Source of the DNA: Cylindrotheca closterium
Lineage: Eukaryota > Bacillariophyta > Bacillariophyceae > Bacillariales > Bacillariaceae
DNA: 64,000 nucleotides
Reading direction: 5' to 3'
Assembly (NCBI GenBank): GCA_933822405.4
Contig: CAKOGP040002258.1
Coordinates: forward strand, 1 to 64,000
Positions 41,965 through 51,555 of this stretch are shown one piece after another (within the stretch, counting starts at the first letter, position 1; every line of letters begins with the position of its first letter). The notes beneath the pieces are model-generated. The model was given only the letters and a program-made list of their open reading frames with translations. It had not been told where the DNA came from and made no database searches. The position numbers and the translations under genes are program-made.

Positions 41965-43697
41965 TCTAAAATTTATGTCTGGGCTACTGGCGATTATTTG
42001 TATCACAGTTGCGTTTTATGTGAGCTGTGGGAACTTTTGGTTGCATAGCGTTTCGATGTTTTTGCAAAATGGCTCACAGGTAGATCTCTGCGAAGGGACA
42101 CTTCTGCTCGCAATGTTCTTCTTTCATGACCTTTGGATTTTCGAACGCAAAGAAATGCTTTGGGTTCTTCGTTTCTAGAGTTCTCTGGTCATTTGATATT
42201 CTACACATATCGACTGGGTACTAAAATTCTGCTGACATCAGTGAAGGAATTCCGCCTCTGAAATGTCAATCTTGACCATTGTTCCTGATTTGACACGAGA
42301 GTTTTGTCAAAGATAGAGTCGTATTTGCACTCGCGTCATTCTGAATGTCAATTTTTAGTTCTCCAAAGCTTCATAGCGTTAAATGAGCGCCATGATGGTG
42401 CTGATTGGGATTTTTCGAGAACAGTCACGAAATGGTACCGGAAACGCTCCAGTAGCGCAAGAAGGAGCAAGATATTCCATTAGCGAACAGTCGTTCGCAC
42501 AAATGGGGCTCTGAGGTTCCATCTCAGCTTAAATATAAGGGGGATGATTGTTCCTTTAGATGCAATGGCACCGGAAAAGAGAGCGCGATTTGCCCTTGAG
42601 CACAGTCGTTTGCGCAAATAAAAATCGGAATGGATGTAACCTACAGTATCGTACAGTATTTACTTCTTTGAAGCTGACCGCGGGGGTCATGCGAAACTTT
42701 TGGGAGAAGGTGACTGAGGTACCAGGTATACCCTACCACGTACCGGTACCGGTAGAAAGTTTGAGCATGTCGTTGAGATAGAAGGAACTCATTCATCAAC
42801 ATTTGCGCTTTGTTCACTTTTTAATTCCAGAAGAATGTCTACATGAACCAAATGACTGGAATCTTACTGGAGAAGACAACCGATCTCTTGACCGCAATGG
42901 CCATTCGAAACATTGAGTTTTAAGATACGGTACCAGGCACTACCCTCTATAGAAAAACCAGCACGTTACGTCCTACAGGCAGGAATTGCGGTACAGTAAA
43001 GTGCCACATACATTCCACTTCGTGGTGTTGAGCAGAAGCGGTACTAGTCTTCAATCTTCACACAAATAGCGCTGTGTTCAACTTTCCAGTCAGTGTAAAT
43101 GTGTGTTCAACTTTCCAGTCAGTGTAAATATATTTTCAACTTCCAGCCAGTCAGTATGTACTGTTGATAGTTGATGGTCGATTGTTCATGAAAATAATTT
43201 CTACTACTCGTTCTAAGGTACTACTATAGTACCTTCAATGGTACCCCATAGAAAACGTTTGCCTCCTACAGTGACGCGTTCAATTTCGTGGTGTTGAGCA
43301 GAAGGAATAACTACAGTAGTCCTCAATGCATCTTCACAACAGTGGCGCTCTGTTCAACTTTCCAGTCAATATAAACGCGTTTTCATTTTCCAGCCAGTCG
43401 GTATGTACAATGTATCCGAGCTCCTGGCTGAAAGAGTCACTCGAAACATTGAGTTGTAAAGGGTACTACAGTACGGTACAGTTGTACCCTGTAGAAAACC
43501 TTAGCATCCGACTGCAGTGACACGTTCCATTTTCGTAGTGTTGAGCAGAAGGAATGTGAACAAGTAGCCTTTAATCTTCACAGCAGTGGCGCTCTGTTCA
43601 ACTTTCCATTCAGTGTATAAACGTATGTTCAACTTCCGGCCAGTCAGTATATACCGGTACTACCTGTTGATAGTAGTAGAAGACATTGATGAACAAT
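41965..43697. other. Gene-free 1.7-kb repeat-bearing spacer
   Basis: No coding signal. TACCGGTACCGGTA lies at 42741-42754. The right half holds three diverged copies of an about 240-bp repeat (separate entry). TACCGGTA also occurs at 43652-43659. Confidence 0.6.
42902..43680. repeat. Three tandem degenerate copies of an about 240-bp repeat
   Basis: Copies at about 42902-43190, 43215-43440 and 43441-43680. Shared blocks in order: TCGAAACATTGAGTT, a GGTAC-rich part with CC-x-x-TAGAAAA, TTCGTGGTGTTGAGCAGAAG, a part ending TCTTCACA, GGCGCTCTGTTCAACTTTCC, AGTCAGTGTAAA, and CCAGCCAGTCAGTATGTAC. The first copy has an extra internal duplicate of the GTTCAACTTTCCAGTCAGTG block. Noncoding; type of element unknown. 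Confidence 0.8.
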
Positions 43698-45252
43698 TTA
43701 TAGTTCAGGTTCTTCCCAAACAGCCCCAACGGACTGAAGATACTTGTAGATTTCACTATTCTTCCCGTGGTACTGACCAGCCAAGAAGAGTGCGGTGCCC
43801 CCTTTCTCTCCAAACCGTCCATTGACATTGGCTCCTTTCTCGATCAGAAACTTGGCCGTTTCCACATGACCACTACGGCTAGCTTCGTGAAGGGGCAGCC
43901 ATCCATTGCGATCCCGTGAGTGCACCAAATGCAACTGATCTTCCAAAAGGCCTACTAGTTCTGAAGTCTTCCCCTGCCCAGCATAGACATGAGCTGGTGA
44001 TGACCGATGTTTGTTGATTCCAAAGTAATAGGTGTCTGGATGTTCCTCTCGGTAAATCTTGTCTTCTGGTGAATCTGGAATGATGTACGGCGGCAACACG
44101 CGATGTCCCTGTATGTATATATAAGTATATCGTACAAACGAAAAGGTAATGATGAGATTGATGCCCAAGTTCAATCCATCAAGGATTGCATGATTTGTTT
44201 GTTTGTTTGTTTGTTTGTGTTCGTACCTCAATCTCGTGTCCGCCAATGTCCTTATTCACCTTGTACTTTCCAACACTCTCCTGCTTATCCGCCTTTGCAT
44301 CATACCCATGGTACTTTATAGAATGCCCAGTGGGTTCAAAGTGCACATGGATATTGGCAAAGTATTCCCCTTTCAAGGGAAAGGGTCGCCCATGCAAGAC
44401 ACTGTGACTTTCATACAAGACCATATCCCCCGGTGTCATGGTAATGTTAGTTGCCTTGCCGTCGTGACCAATAAACTCCATTGGCCATTCTTCTTCAAGA
44501 TCTTGTGCAACATTGATGACGGCCGACATGACGTAGGGCAATCGATCCACGTGTGGATTCAAAATGGAACCTTTGGTGTAGATCCGAATCCCATACATGC
44601 TGCAATCTTCCAATTCTTGACCCGTCCACTCTTGAACCATTTTTCTCGTTTCGTCCCATATCGTTTTGGCTAGTCGAGGTCCTTCGCGTCCCCGAAGTCC
44701 CTTTTCTTCTTCTATGATTCGAACCAGATAGGATGGCGATGACCAATGATTGACAAAGGTATTCCCTGGTGGCCATTCTTCTTTTTCTTGATTCTTATTA
44801 CTATTCTTGTCCTCGTGGTGGTTGCGTTCCCAAAATCCCTGAATCATTTGCCACAGACTATCCGGTACCCTCGTTTTGTGAAATCCTATCGTAGTATAAT
44901 TGACCATGGAAGCTGGTTGCCGTAAATTCGTTTGAATTCGACTTTCTTCAAACTCGTCACACACACTTGCGTTGAAGGCATCCACACAGCCTTTTAGAAA
45001 CGTTTGGTATTCCCTTTGTCGATCTCCTAGCGGTTGAATCGGTTGATCATGGAACATGACTGTAGGATGACTTGCTGGAGACGCTTGTTGTTGATGATTA
45101 TTGTGTGGCAAGTGATCGTAATTGGAAGAAACCGTCTCGTGTTGCATAGGAAAACTAACGTCAACGCCGTACTCGGCTGCTTGGGCGACATGTAGAAGAA
45201 GGGCTGTTATTGTCAGCAGCATTCCTATTGGAATAGCTGAGAAAGATGACAT
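43698..45252 (-). CDS. 2OG-Fe(II) oxygenase (prolyl 4-hydroxylase type) fused to ankyrin repeats
   Basis: Two exons, 45252-44227 and 44108-43698 (intron 44109-44226, phase 0); about 478 aa from MSSFSAIPIGMLL. A signal peptide (GMLLTITALLLHVAQA) places it in the secretory pathway. The oxygenase part has GIRIYTKGSILNPHVDRLPY with the Fe-binding H-x-D, then MTPGDMVLYESHSVLHGRPF with the distal His and PLKGEYFANIHVHF with the Lys that binds 2-oxoglutarate. Exon 2 adds ankyrin repeats: LVHSRDRNGWLPLHEASRSG and ETAKFLIEKGANVNGRFGEK. P4Hs hydroxylate prolines in secreted proteins, which would suit Pro-rich wall proteins. An earlier in-frame ATG (45405) gives a longer N-terminus without a good signal, so I prefer 45252. 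Diverges from the gene at 45656. Confidence 0.85.
44193..44218. repeat. (TTTG)n microsatellite in an intron
   Basis: About six TTTG units lie in the single intron of the oxygenase-ankyrin gene, close to its 5' splice site. Confidence 0.9.
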
Positions 45253-45655
45253 TATACCTGGTACCGGTACGATAAAGCTAAATGAACGAATATCTTGATG
45301 TGGATGGCGAGTGATGTATATATCGATATTATTGCGGTCACTCACAAAATCTGGCACCCTTTCCGATTTGACCCTTTCGACTAATACAGAAAACAGACCG
45401 TACATTTTTCATTTGGCGACAGATGGGCGGCCAAACTACCAAAGTATACCGGTACACGTGTACCGGTACGTAACACGTGCCCCTCCCAATGACGCTACCA
45501 AATTACATAATGCACAAAGAATACGCCAGCTGCCTTTGTTTGTGCGGTCATCACAAAATTGGACATCCAACCATCTGCATTGGATCTTAGTTTTGTCGTG
45601 GGAAAACTTCTTCACAAAATCTATCATCTTCAATCTTCGCCATCTTCAATCAATC
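45253..45655. promoter_or_regulatory. Divergent promoter with three TACCGGTA palindromes
   Basis: 403 bp between two divergently transcribed starts. TACCGGTA occurs at 45262-45269, 45447-45454 and 45461-45468; the last two bracket an ACACGTGT palindrome, and a further CACGTG follows at about 45474. CACGTG is an E-box/G-box core bound by bHLH and bZIP factors. CAATCAATC directly precedes the right-hand ATG. Confidence 0.6.
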
Positions 45656-48580
45656 ATGACGATGTTTCGACTGATTGTCAAGATCTTTAGCGTATCATCG
45701 CTGTTGTTGTTAGTGTCCTTGAAGGATGCCAGTGCTGCATTGCCACCCAATTTTGATGAGAAGCTAGTCAAGTCTCTCAGTTTGCTGACCGACTTTGTCT
45801 TTTTGCCAGATGGCCAGATGTTAATCAGCGAGAAGAATGGCAAGATCCACGTCATGGAAAACCCTTTGTCTCTCGACAGTGGGATTCGTACTGTCATGAA
45901 CTTGGAGGGTGTTATCTGTAACAACGGAGAACGCGGTGTCAACAGCATGTTGGTGGATCCCAACTTCAACTCGAACCGATACGTTTATGTCTATTACACT
46001 TGGAACAAGAACAACTTTTGTGGAACTGACAGTGACCAAGCTCCCGTCAATCGTTTGTCTCGCTTTACGCTTGCCAACGACTTTAGTTTTGGATCGGAAA
46101 AGCATCTAGTGCAAACAGATCCCGTCGTCAAGCAATATCACAATGCCGGTGGTATCGTTTGGGGGAATGATGGGAACATTTGGTTGGTCACTGGTGATGG
46201 CGGTGAACGAGAACACAACTTCTACACCGCCGCTGGCCAACGTCCCGATAACTTGCGGGCCAAACTCATTCGGATCACACCCTCGGGTGGGATTCCTTCC
46301 GACAATCCCTTTCGGGGATCCAACTCGGCCCGTTGCAACGATACAGGCATGACATCGGAAGGCAAGGAATGTCAAGAAATCTATGCCCTCGGATTACGAA
46401 ATCCATGGAGCATGAGCTCGGACCCTTATGTCACCGACAAGGTCCGTCTGCTCATTAATGACGTGGGAGGTTCCGCATGGGAAGAAGTCAATGAGGCTGG
46501 ATCCGACCACCGGGCCGCCAACTATGGATTCCCTGTCCGAGAAGGTCCCTGCAAATTGGCCAAAACCACGGACTGTGACAATCAAGATGCCGAATTCACC
46601 TCTCCTTATTACTATTACATTCACCGGACCAATCCAGATCCCGAAAAGAAGGACGAAGGTGCCGGTACCGCAGGAGACTTTTTGCCACCCAATAGTGGAT
46701 GGCCAGCCGAATTCAACGGATCCTACTTTTACGCCGATTTTGTCTTTAACGAAATCTACCGCCTCGTCGAGAATGGTGGCTCCGACTGCAAATCTTGCAA
46801 CCCGCCCACGTCGCGATTTGATGCGGTTCCCTTTTTTCAGGTACCACGAATCACCCGCATCCATTTTGGTCCCGACGACAATGGCAAAAAGGCCATGTAT
46901 TACATTTCCCATGGCGGCGATGGATTCAGTCCCGGCATTCGCAAGATCTTTTATGCAGGAAGCGCCAATCGAGTTCCCGTGGCCAAGATTGACGCCAATC
47001 CTACCTTTGGTGCCTTGCCACTAACTGTCACCTTTGATGGATCCAGCAGTACCGACCCAGATGGCGATTCGTTGTCGTACGAATGGGATTTGAATGGCAA
47101 TGGGAACGTGGATAGCACCTCCTCCTCCACCACCTTTACCTTTGAAAATGCTGGCATGTACACTGGAACACTTACCGTCAAGGATGGTAATGGTGGAACG
47201 AGCACACAGACGATCCGGATCGATGCTGGTAATGTCCCTCCAGTTCCTCGAATTACAATGCCACTGGACGATACTCTCTTTTCCGTCGGCGACGTCCTTA
47301 CCTTGGTGGGATCGGCCACGGACGAACAAGAGGGTGCCCTTCCCGATTCGGCATTGGAATGGTATGTCGACAAGTACCATGCCGATCATACCCATCCCTA
47401 CCTCGCATGGACCTCTGGAAACAACATTGCCATTGATCCTGCCCCCATTCCGGAAGATTTCATGGCGGCTACCAATAGCTTTTTGCGAATCTACCTCAAG
47501 GTGGCGGATAGCACTGGATTGTCCGCAACCGTGACGCGAGACATTTATCCCAACAAGGTCACCATGGACTTTACGTCCGAACCATCTGGAATGACATTGA
47601 TTCTAGATGGGTACGAAGTTACTACACCGTATACTGGCGTGAGCTGGGACAAGCATACATTGAAGCTAGAAGCACCCGATCAAGGACTGATGGTCTTTGA
47701 TAGCTGGTCTGACGCAGCCGATCGAGTGCACAACATTCCTGTCGGAGGAGATGTCGGATCTAGCTTCCGTGCCATCTTTCGCGAATTGCAGTTGAACACC
47801 ATTTTGACCAGTGCCAGTTCCGGAATCACTTCAGAGGATGGACCAGTCGCCATTGACGGTTTGAATGGTCTCACCATTGAACAACTTTCGAATGGGAAAC
47901 TCATGATCATGAATACCATCAATTCCAGCATGATTTGGGAATCCAATCCCAGTTCGGTTACGGAGTCTACCTACCGTACCTTTTTGCAATCGGACGGTAA
48001 CTTTATTACCCGCCGTACAACCGATGACGCCGTAGTGTGGAAATCGCAGAGTGAAGGTGGAAAGGTGGATTCCTCTTGTGGATCTGCCTTTTTGGCCATT
48101 GAAGCTACGGCTCAAATCTTGGGTGTCTATTGTGGAGCGGAAGACAATAGTTCTGGCAGTTTGTGGTCCATTGAGACTGGGCCCGTCCTTGCAGCCACGG
48201 GTGCTCCCACTCTTGCTACTCCAACCATGGAGCCAACAATCGAAACTTCACTCCCAACACGCATGCCAACGGGTGTTGGAGCAGATCCCACTGCGGCCCC
48301 AGCAGTTCCAATGGAACCAACTACCGATGTGGCGGATCCCACTGCGGCCCCAGCAGCTCCAATGGAACCAACTACCGATGGAGCCGATAATCCAACTACG
48401 GCTCCAGCAGCTCCAATGGAACCAACGACCGATGAAGTCGATGATCCCACTGCGGCTCCAGCAGCTCCAACCGGATCCGGTTCGGATCGTGGAATCGATG
48501 ATTCTGCTGCAACGAGTGGTGTTCCCACTTTCTTTTTTGTGTCAATGATTGTCTTGTTTGGCATTGTGGCTGCACTCTAA
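45656..48580 (+). CDS. Secreted GSDH-like sugar dehydrogenase / PKD / bulb-lectin-like multidomain protein
   Basis: 974 aa, no intron, from MTMFRLIVKIFSVSS. Order: signal peptide (1 to about 26); a six-bladed GSDH/Hedgehog-interacting-like propeller (about 27-430) with FLPDGQMLISEKNGKIHVM, GERGVNSMLVDPNF, HNAGGIVWGNDGNIWLVTGD, YALGLRNPWSMSSD, AANYGFPVREG and TRIHFGPDDNG; a PKD domain (about 438-525, PVAKIDANPTFGALPLTVTF, DSLSYEWDLNGNG); two further beta-rich segments; a bulb-type-lectin-like segment (about 736-845; LSNGKLMIMN, FLQSDGNFITRR, VVWKS); four DPTAAPAAPMEPTTD stalk repeats; a hydrophobic C-terminus (FFFVSMIVLFGIVAAL), likely GPI or membrane anchored. PQQ-dependent dehydrogenases of this fold oxidise sugars; whether cofactor residues are kept cannot be judged here. 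Confidence 0.85.
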   Translation: MTMFRLIVKIFSVSSLLLLVSLKDASAALPPNFDEKLVKSLSLLTDFVFLPDGQMLISEKNGKIHVMENPLSLDSGIRTVMNLEGVICNNGERGVNSMLVDPNFNSNRYVYVYYTWNKNNFCGTDSDQAPVNRLSRFTLANDFSFGSEKHLVQTDPVVKQYHNAGGIVWGNDGNIWLVTGDGGEREHNFYTAAGQRPDNLRAKLIRITPSGGIPSDNPFRGSNSARCNDTGMTSEGKECQEIYALGLRNPWSMSSDPYVTDKVRLLINDVGGSAWEEVNEAGSDHRAANYGFPVREGPCKLAKTTDCDNQDAEFTSPYYYYIHRTNPDPEKKDEGAGTAGDFLPPNSGWPAEFNGSYFYADFVFNEIYRLVENGGSDCKSCNPPTSRFDAVPFFQVPRITRIHFGPDDNGKKAMYYISHGGDGFSPGIRKIFYAGSANRVPVAKIDANPTFGALPLTVTFDGSSSTDPDGDSLSYEWDLNGNGNVDSTSSSTTFTFENAGMYTGTLTVKDGNGGTSTQTIRIDAGNVPPVPRITMPLDDTLFSVGDVLTLVGSATDEQEGALPDSALEWYVDKYHADHTHPYLAWTSGNNIAIDPAPIPEDFMAATNSFLRIYLKVADSTGLSATVTRDIYPNKVTMDFTSEPSGMTLILDGYEVTTPYTGVSWDKHTLKLEAPDQGLMVFDSWSDAADRVHNIPVGGDVGSSFRAIFRELQLNTILTSASSGITSEDGPVAIDGLNGLTIEQLSNGKLMIMNTINSSMIWESNPSSVTESTYRTFLQSDGNFITRRTTDDAVVWKSQSEGGKVDSSCGSAFLAIEATAQILGVYCGAEDNSSGSLWSIETGPVLAATGAPTLATPTMEPTIETSLPTRMPTGVGADPTAAPAVPMEPTTDVADPTAAPAAPMEPTTDGADNPTTAPAAPMEPTTDEVDDPTAAPAAPTGSGSDRGIDDSAATSGVPTFFFVSMIVLFGIVAAL
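48273..48475 (+). repeat. Coding repeat: four PTAAPAAPMEPTTD stalk units
   Basis: Four copies of a 15-18-residue Pro/Thr/Ala unit separated by short acidic steps. They sit between the last folded segment and the C-terminal hydrophobic anchor, as expected for an O-glycosylated spacer. Confidence 0.85.
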
Positions 48581-48723
48581 TAAGAGTGAAAGACAACAGT
48601 AGAAACCAAACAGAGAGAGAGAGAAGAGTCGGCATTAGATAACTCATAATATTAGAAACAAACCAGATGTTTTGAAGGACCCTCGTATTATTCGCAAATA
48701 AGTATGGTATTATAGACTCTCTA

Positions 48724-50070
48724 TTATGACATGTTGAAATGTGGATGGGTTTCTACTGGTTGCTGATCTTCGTGCATCCATCCACTTGCTGCCCATCGTT
48801 CTCTCGTCGTGGTTGGCAAGACGGCATGTGGGAGAGTTACGGAATCAAAAAGCTATCAGAAAGCCCAAAAAACGGGGTCGTTAGAGTTCAAGTTCTGTTG
48901 GAATAAAGTCATGCTGGACATTGATGACGAAATTATACTCACCACTAGAGTGCCTCCCATTGGTTCGACGTCCAGTATTCTTTCTTCCACAGATTCTTGT
49001 GATTGCAAAAAGTCAGTGACGGCCGATTTGGGTTGCTCAATCAACCGGAAACGCTGTGCCAAGTCTTTGTTATTCATCAGCGTGTTTTGAACAAGTAGCT
49101 CGGATCCGCCAATGTACAAGGTTGGATGGGAATGAAATGGTTTGGAAATGTATTGTCTTCCTCCTTCTGATGCACTTGCATCATCAATGTACAAGGCACA
49201 CAACCCGGAATTGGCGCCATTTGTTCCCGAATGCTGAGCATCCATGAAAACTGGTTGTTCTCTTCCACCTGCAGTAGTAGCCTTGAGCCATCCAATTTGC
49301 AAGTCTCCGCTCCCCCGTGCTCCCGTCTTGGCCACGGGGAGGGTCCTTCGCTCAAAGCAACGCAGACATCCACCATGTTGATTGGCATCCCAATCATCAT
49401 TCAGGTAGATCAACCATGTCATGCTACGCCTGGTTGGTTTGGACCAGCCTGCCTTGCCCTTTAATTCTTCGTGATGCTCATCGACGTGACGCTTCAAAAA
49501 GGCTCCAGGACCAAATCTTGTGTAACTAATTTCGGTCGATCCATCGCCATACTTTGTAACCGAATCCCCCACGAGCATTTCCGGTCGGTTTAAATTGTAG
49601 GCCAAGTCCTCTCGTAGATTCTTCATTCGGTTCCCAAATCGCTCTCGAATCGTCCAGTCTCCAATTCCTTGATCCTTCCATTGTTGCAATTTTAGGACTG
49701 CCCGGTCTTTGGAGGGATCAAATTTGCCATTTGAGCCGTAAGATGCCAAGGCGTCTGTGGAAAATTTACTGTTGGCATGGAGATTGGTAGCATCATTTCG
49801 TAATTTGATAATCTCGTCCTGTGGTAAGAAGTTGGGAATCACTGCTATCCTTCCTTCCCCGATGGTATCGTAGACGGACTGTGAAAACAAGTGATCGTGA
49901 TTCTTGGCATGCAACTGTGAATTGGTTTGTCCTCTACTACTGCCAATACAACTACTACTTTTTGATGATGATGATGGGACAAAAGCATTCACCAGCTGCT
50001 GGCTGCTAAGTATAGAGCCGGCAAGGGATGCTACAAGCAGAATCCGTTGTGGTGCCATGATGATTGTCAT
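48724..50070 (-). CDS. 2OG-Fe(II) oxygenase, P4H-like, putatively plastid-targeted
   Basis: Two exons, 50070-48943 and 48852-48724 (intron 48853-48942, GTGAGT...ATAG, phase 0); about 418 aa. Met-rich signal-peptide-like start (ILLVASLAGSILSSQQLVNA) followed by FVPSSSS: the A|F step is the ASAFAP-type motif of diatom plastid preproteins. Core: YTRFGPGAFLKRHVDEHHEE (H-x-D), WLIYLNDDW, GGCLRCF, and, completed only by the second exon, GGTLVLFDSVTLPHAV (distal His) and TTRERWAASGWMH (the Arg that holds 2-oxoglutarate). The family hydroxylates prolines or acts on other substrates; the substrate here is unknown. Gene order: convergent with the GSDH-like gene, divergent from the RlmJ gene. Confidence 0.85.
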
Positions 50071-50404
50071 TGGTGGATGGTGAACAAAGATAGTGAGAAT
50101 CTATGGAACCGATTGTATCTCATCATGTTTATCAAAGGTATCCTCTCAGTCGAAAATCCGCCTCTCTGGTAGTTGAAGTTTTGGATTTTGCTGTCTCGCG
50201 CGGTCGTACGAATGGTGTCAATCGGACGACCCATTGGATACGTCTGGTCCTACCCCGTCTAAATCAATCAATCAATAATCAATCAATCAATCAATCAATC
50301 AATCAAGAGTGAATGAATGCATCAATATTCAACATCGCAACAGTTACATAGTGTAGCATCACTTTGACTATAAAAAAGTGAACGGTTTGGCAAATGAATC
50401 TGGC
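50071..50404. promoter_or_regulatory. Divergent promoter with (CAAT)n tract
   Basis: 334 bp between the oxygenase and RlmJ starts. A (AATC)n tract spans 50262-50306, about 100 bp upstream of the RlmJ ATG on the coding strand. No other element recognised. Confidence 0.5.
50262..50306. repeat. (CAAT)n microsatellite
   Basis: About ten AATC units with one short interruption, upstream of the RlmJ start. Confidence 0.9.
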
Positions 50405-51412
50405 ATGAAGAAACATCTCTTTGGCGTGGTAGTTCGTTTACTTGCAACCTCGCCCTCAAACAATAATCGTCTGCTGTATGAACACGGATACCATGCCGGA
50501 AACTATGCCGATGTAGTGAAGCATACCGCACTCATTGGACTCCTCAAACACATGTCCAAGAAGAAGTCTCCTTTTTGCTACGTCGAAACACATTCCGGTG
50601 CTGGTGGATATGCCTTGGCTTCCAAGGAATCTCAGCAAATGGCAGAACATGAACAAGGGATTTCCACGTTTCTGAATGATCAAACGACGGATTCTGATTT
50701 GTTACATCCATCTATGGAAACCTTGCTCCGCATTATGGAGCAAGCATCATCTTCCAACGTGGATCTGATGGAAGGGGGGACGTTCTATCCTGGTTCTCCA
50801 ATGATTGCTTCTGCACTTTGTCGGGAACAGGATTCACTGTTATTATGTGAAAAGGAAACAGAACAATTTCAATTGCTGCAAAGTCGGATGCTGATGGATG
50901 GCGAGGACAACCACAACAATGATCGAGTTATCTTGCTACAAGAGAATGGATACAAGGCTCTCAAACGCTTTGAAAATCTTCAATCCAACAAACGAGCCCT
51001 GATCTTTATTGATCCACCCTACCAAATGGGTTCCGATTCCGAACAGATTGCCTCCTTGGTGGGATTTTTGGGGAAGCATTGGCGATCGGCACGGGTGGCC
51101 ATTTGGCACCCCGTTTCTAGGACGAATAGAGAGAGGGCCGATCGATTGTATGAGCTGGTCCAAAAGGCAGTACTTGGAGACAGCAGTAGTAGTAGTAGCA
51201 GTAGCAGTACCGAGTTGTTGGCCACAGAATTGTACACTGATCATGATGGTAATGATGAAGATGAAACAAATCCAAGTGTGGTGGGCACTGGAATGTTGCT
51301 GGTCAATCCACCGTTTGGAATCGACGAGGAATTAAAGGCCTTGTATTCGTCACTTGGTGATGCGCTGACTGGTGGTGGTGGGCACCCAAACATCATGATC
51401 AAACGACTGTAA
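50405..51412 (+). CDS. rlmJ: RlmJ-type 23S rRNA (adenine-N6)-methyltransferase, bacterial type
   Basis: 335 aa from the ATG at 50405 (the upstream in-frame GTG is not a eukaryotic start). Motifs of the RlmJ (DUF519) family in order: YEHGYHAGNYADVVKHTALI, FCYVETHSGAGGYAL (SAM-binding motif I), FYPGSPMIASALCREQDSLL, LCEKE, ENGYKALKRF, ALIFIDPPYQMGSD (catalytic DPPY of N6-adenine methylases) and WHPVSR. In bacteria RlmJ methylates A2030 of 23S rRNA. In a diatom it would have to act on plastid or mitochondrial rRNA; the first 25 residues (KKHLFGVVVRLLATS) are basic and hydrophobic, fitting an organelle presequence. Two low-complexity inserts occur: a Ser run near 260 and an Asp/Glu patch. Bacterial ancestry, by endosymbiosis or by later transfer, is likely. 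Confidence 0.9.
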   Translation: MKKHLFGVVVRLLATSPSNNNRLLYEHGYHAGNYADVVKHTALIGLLKHMSKKKSPFCYVETHSGAGGYALASKESQQMAEHEQGISTFLNDQTTDSDLLHPSMETLLRIMEQASSSNVDLMEGGTFYPGSPMIASALCREQDSLLLCEKETEQFQLLQSRMLMDGEDNHNNDRVILLQENGYKALKRFENLQSNKRALIFIDPPYQMGSDSEQIASLVGFLGKHWRSARVAIWHPVSRTNRERADRLYELVQKAVLGDSSSSSSSSSTELLATELYTDHDGNDEDETNPSVVGTGMLLVNPPFGIDEELKALYSSLGDALTGGGGHPNIMIKRL

Positions 51413-51555
51413 CCAAAGTACTTGTAAAGTTCACCATGAGCTCTGAATCCGGAAATGTGTTTTTTAAAAGTTTTTGTTTGATGCTTGATTCTTAGCTTAG
51501 TATACATTCTATCAGTCTATACTACTTTTACAACAAATCGTAAGTAAGTAGAAGG

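Noticed and set aside
45311..45655. Upstream extension of the GSDH-like frame from an ATG at 45311
   Set aside because: It runs through the TACCGGTA promoter block and would bury the signal peptide that begins at 45656.
50378..50404. Upstream start for the RlmJ gene
   Set aside because: The codon at 50378 is GTG; the first ATG in frame is at 50405.
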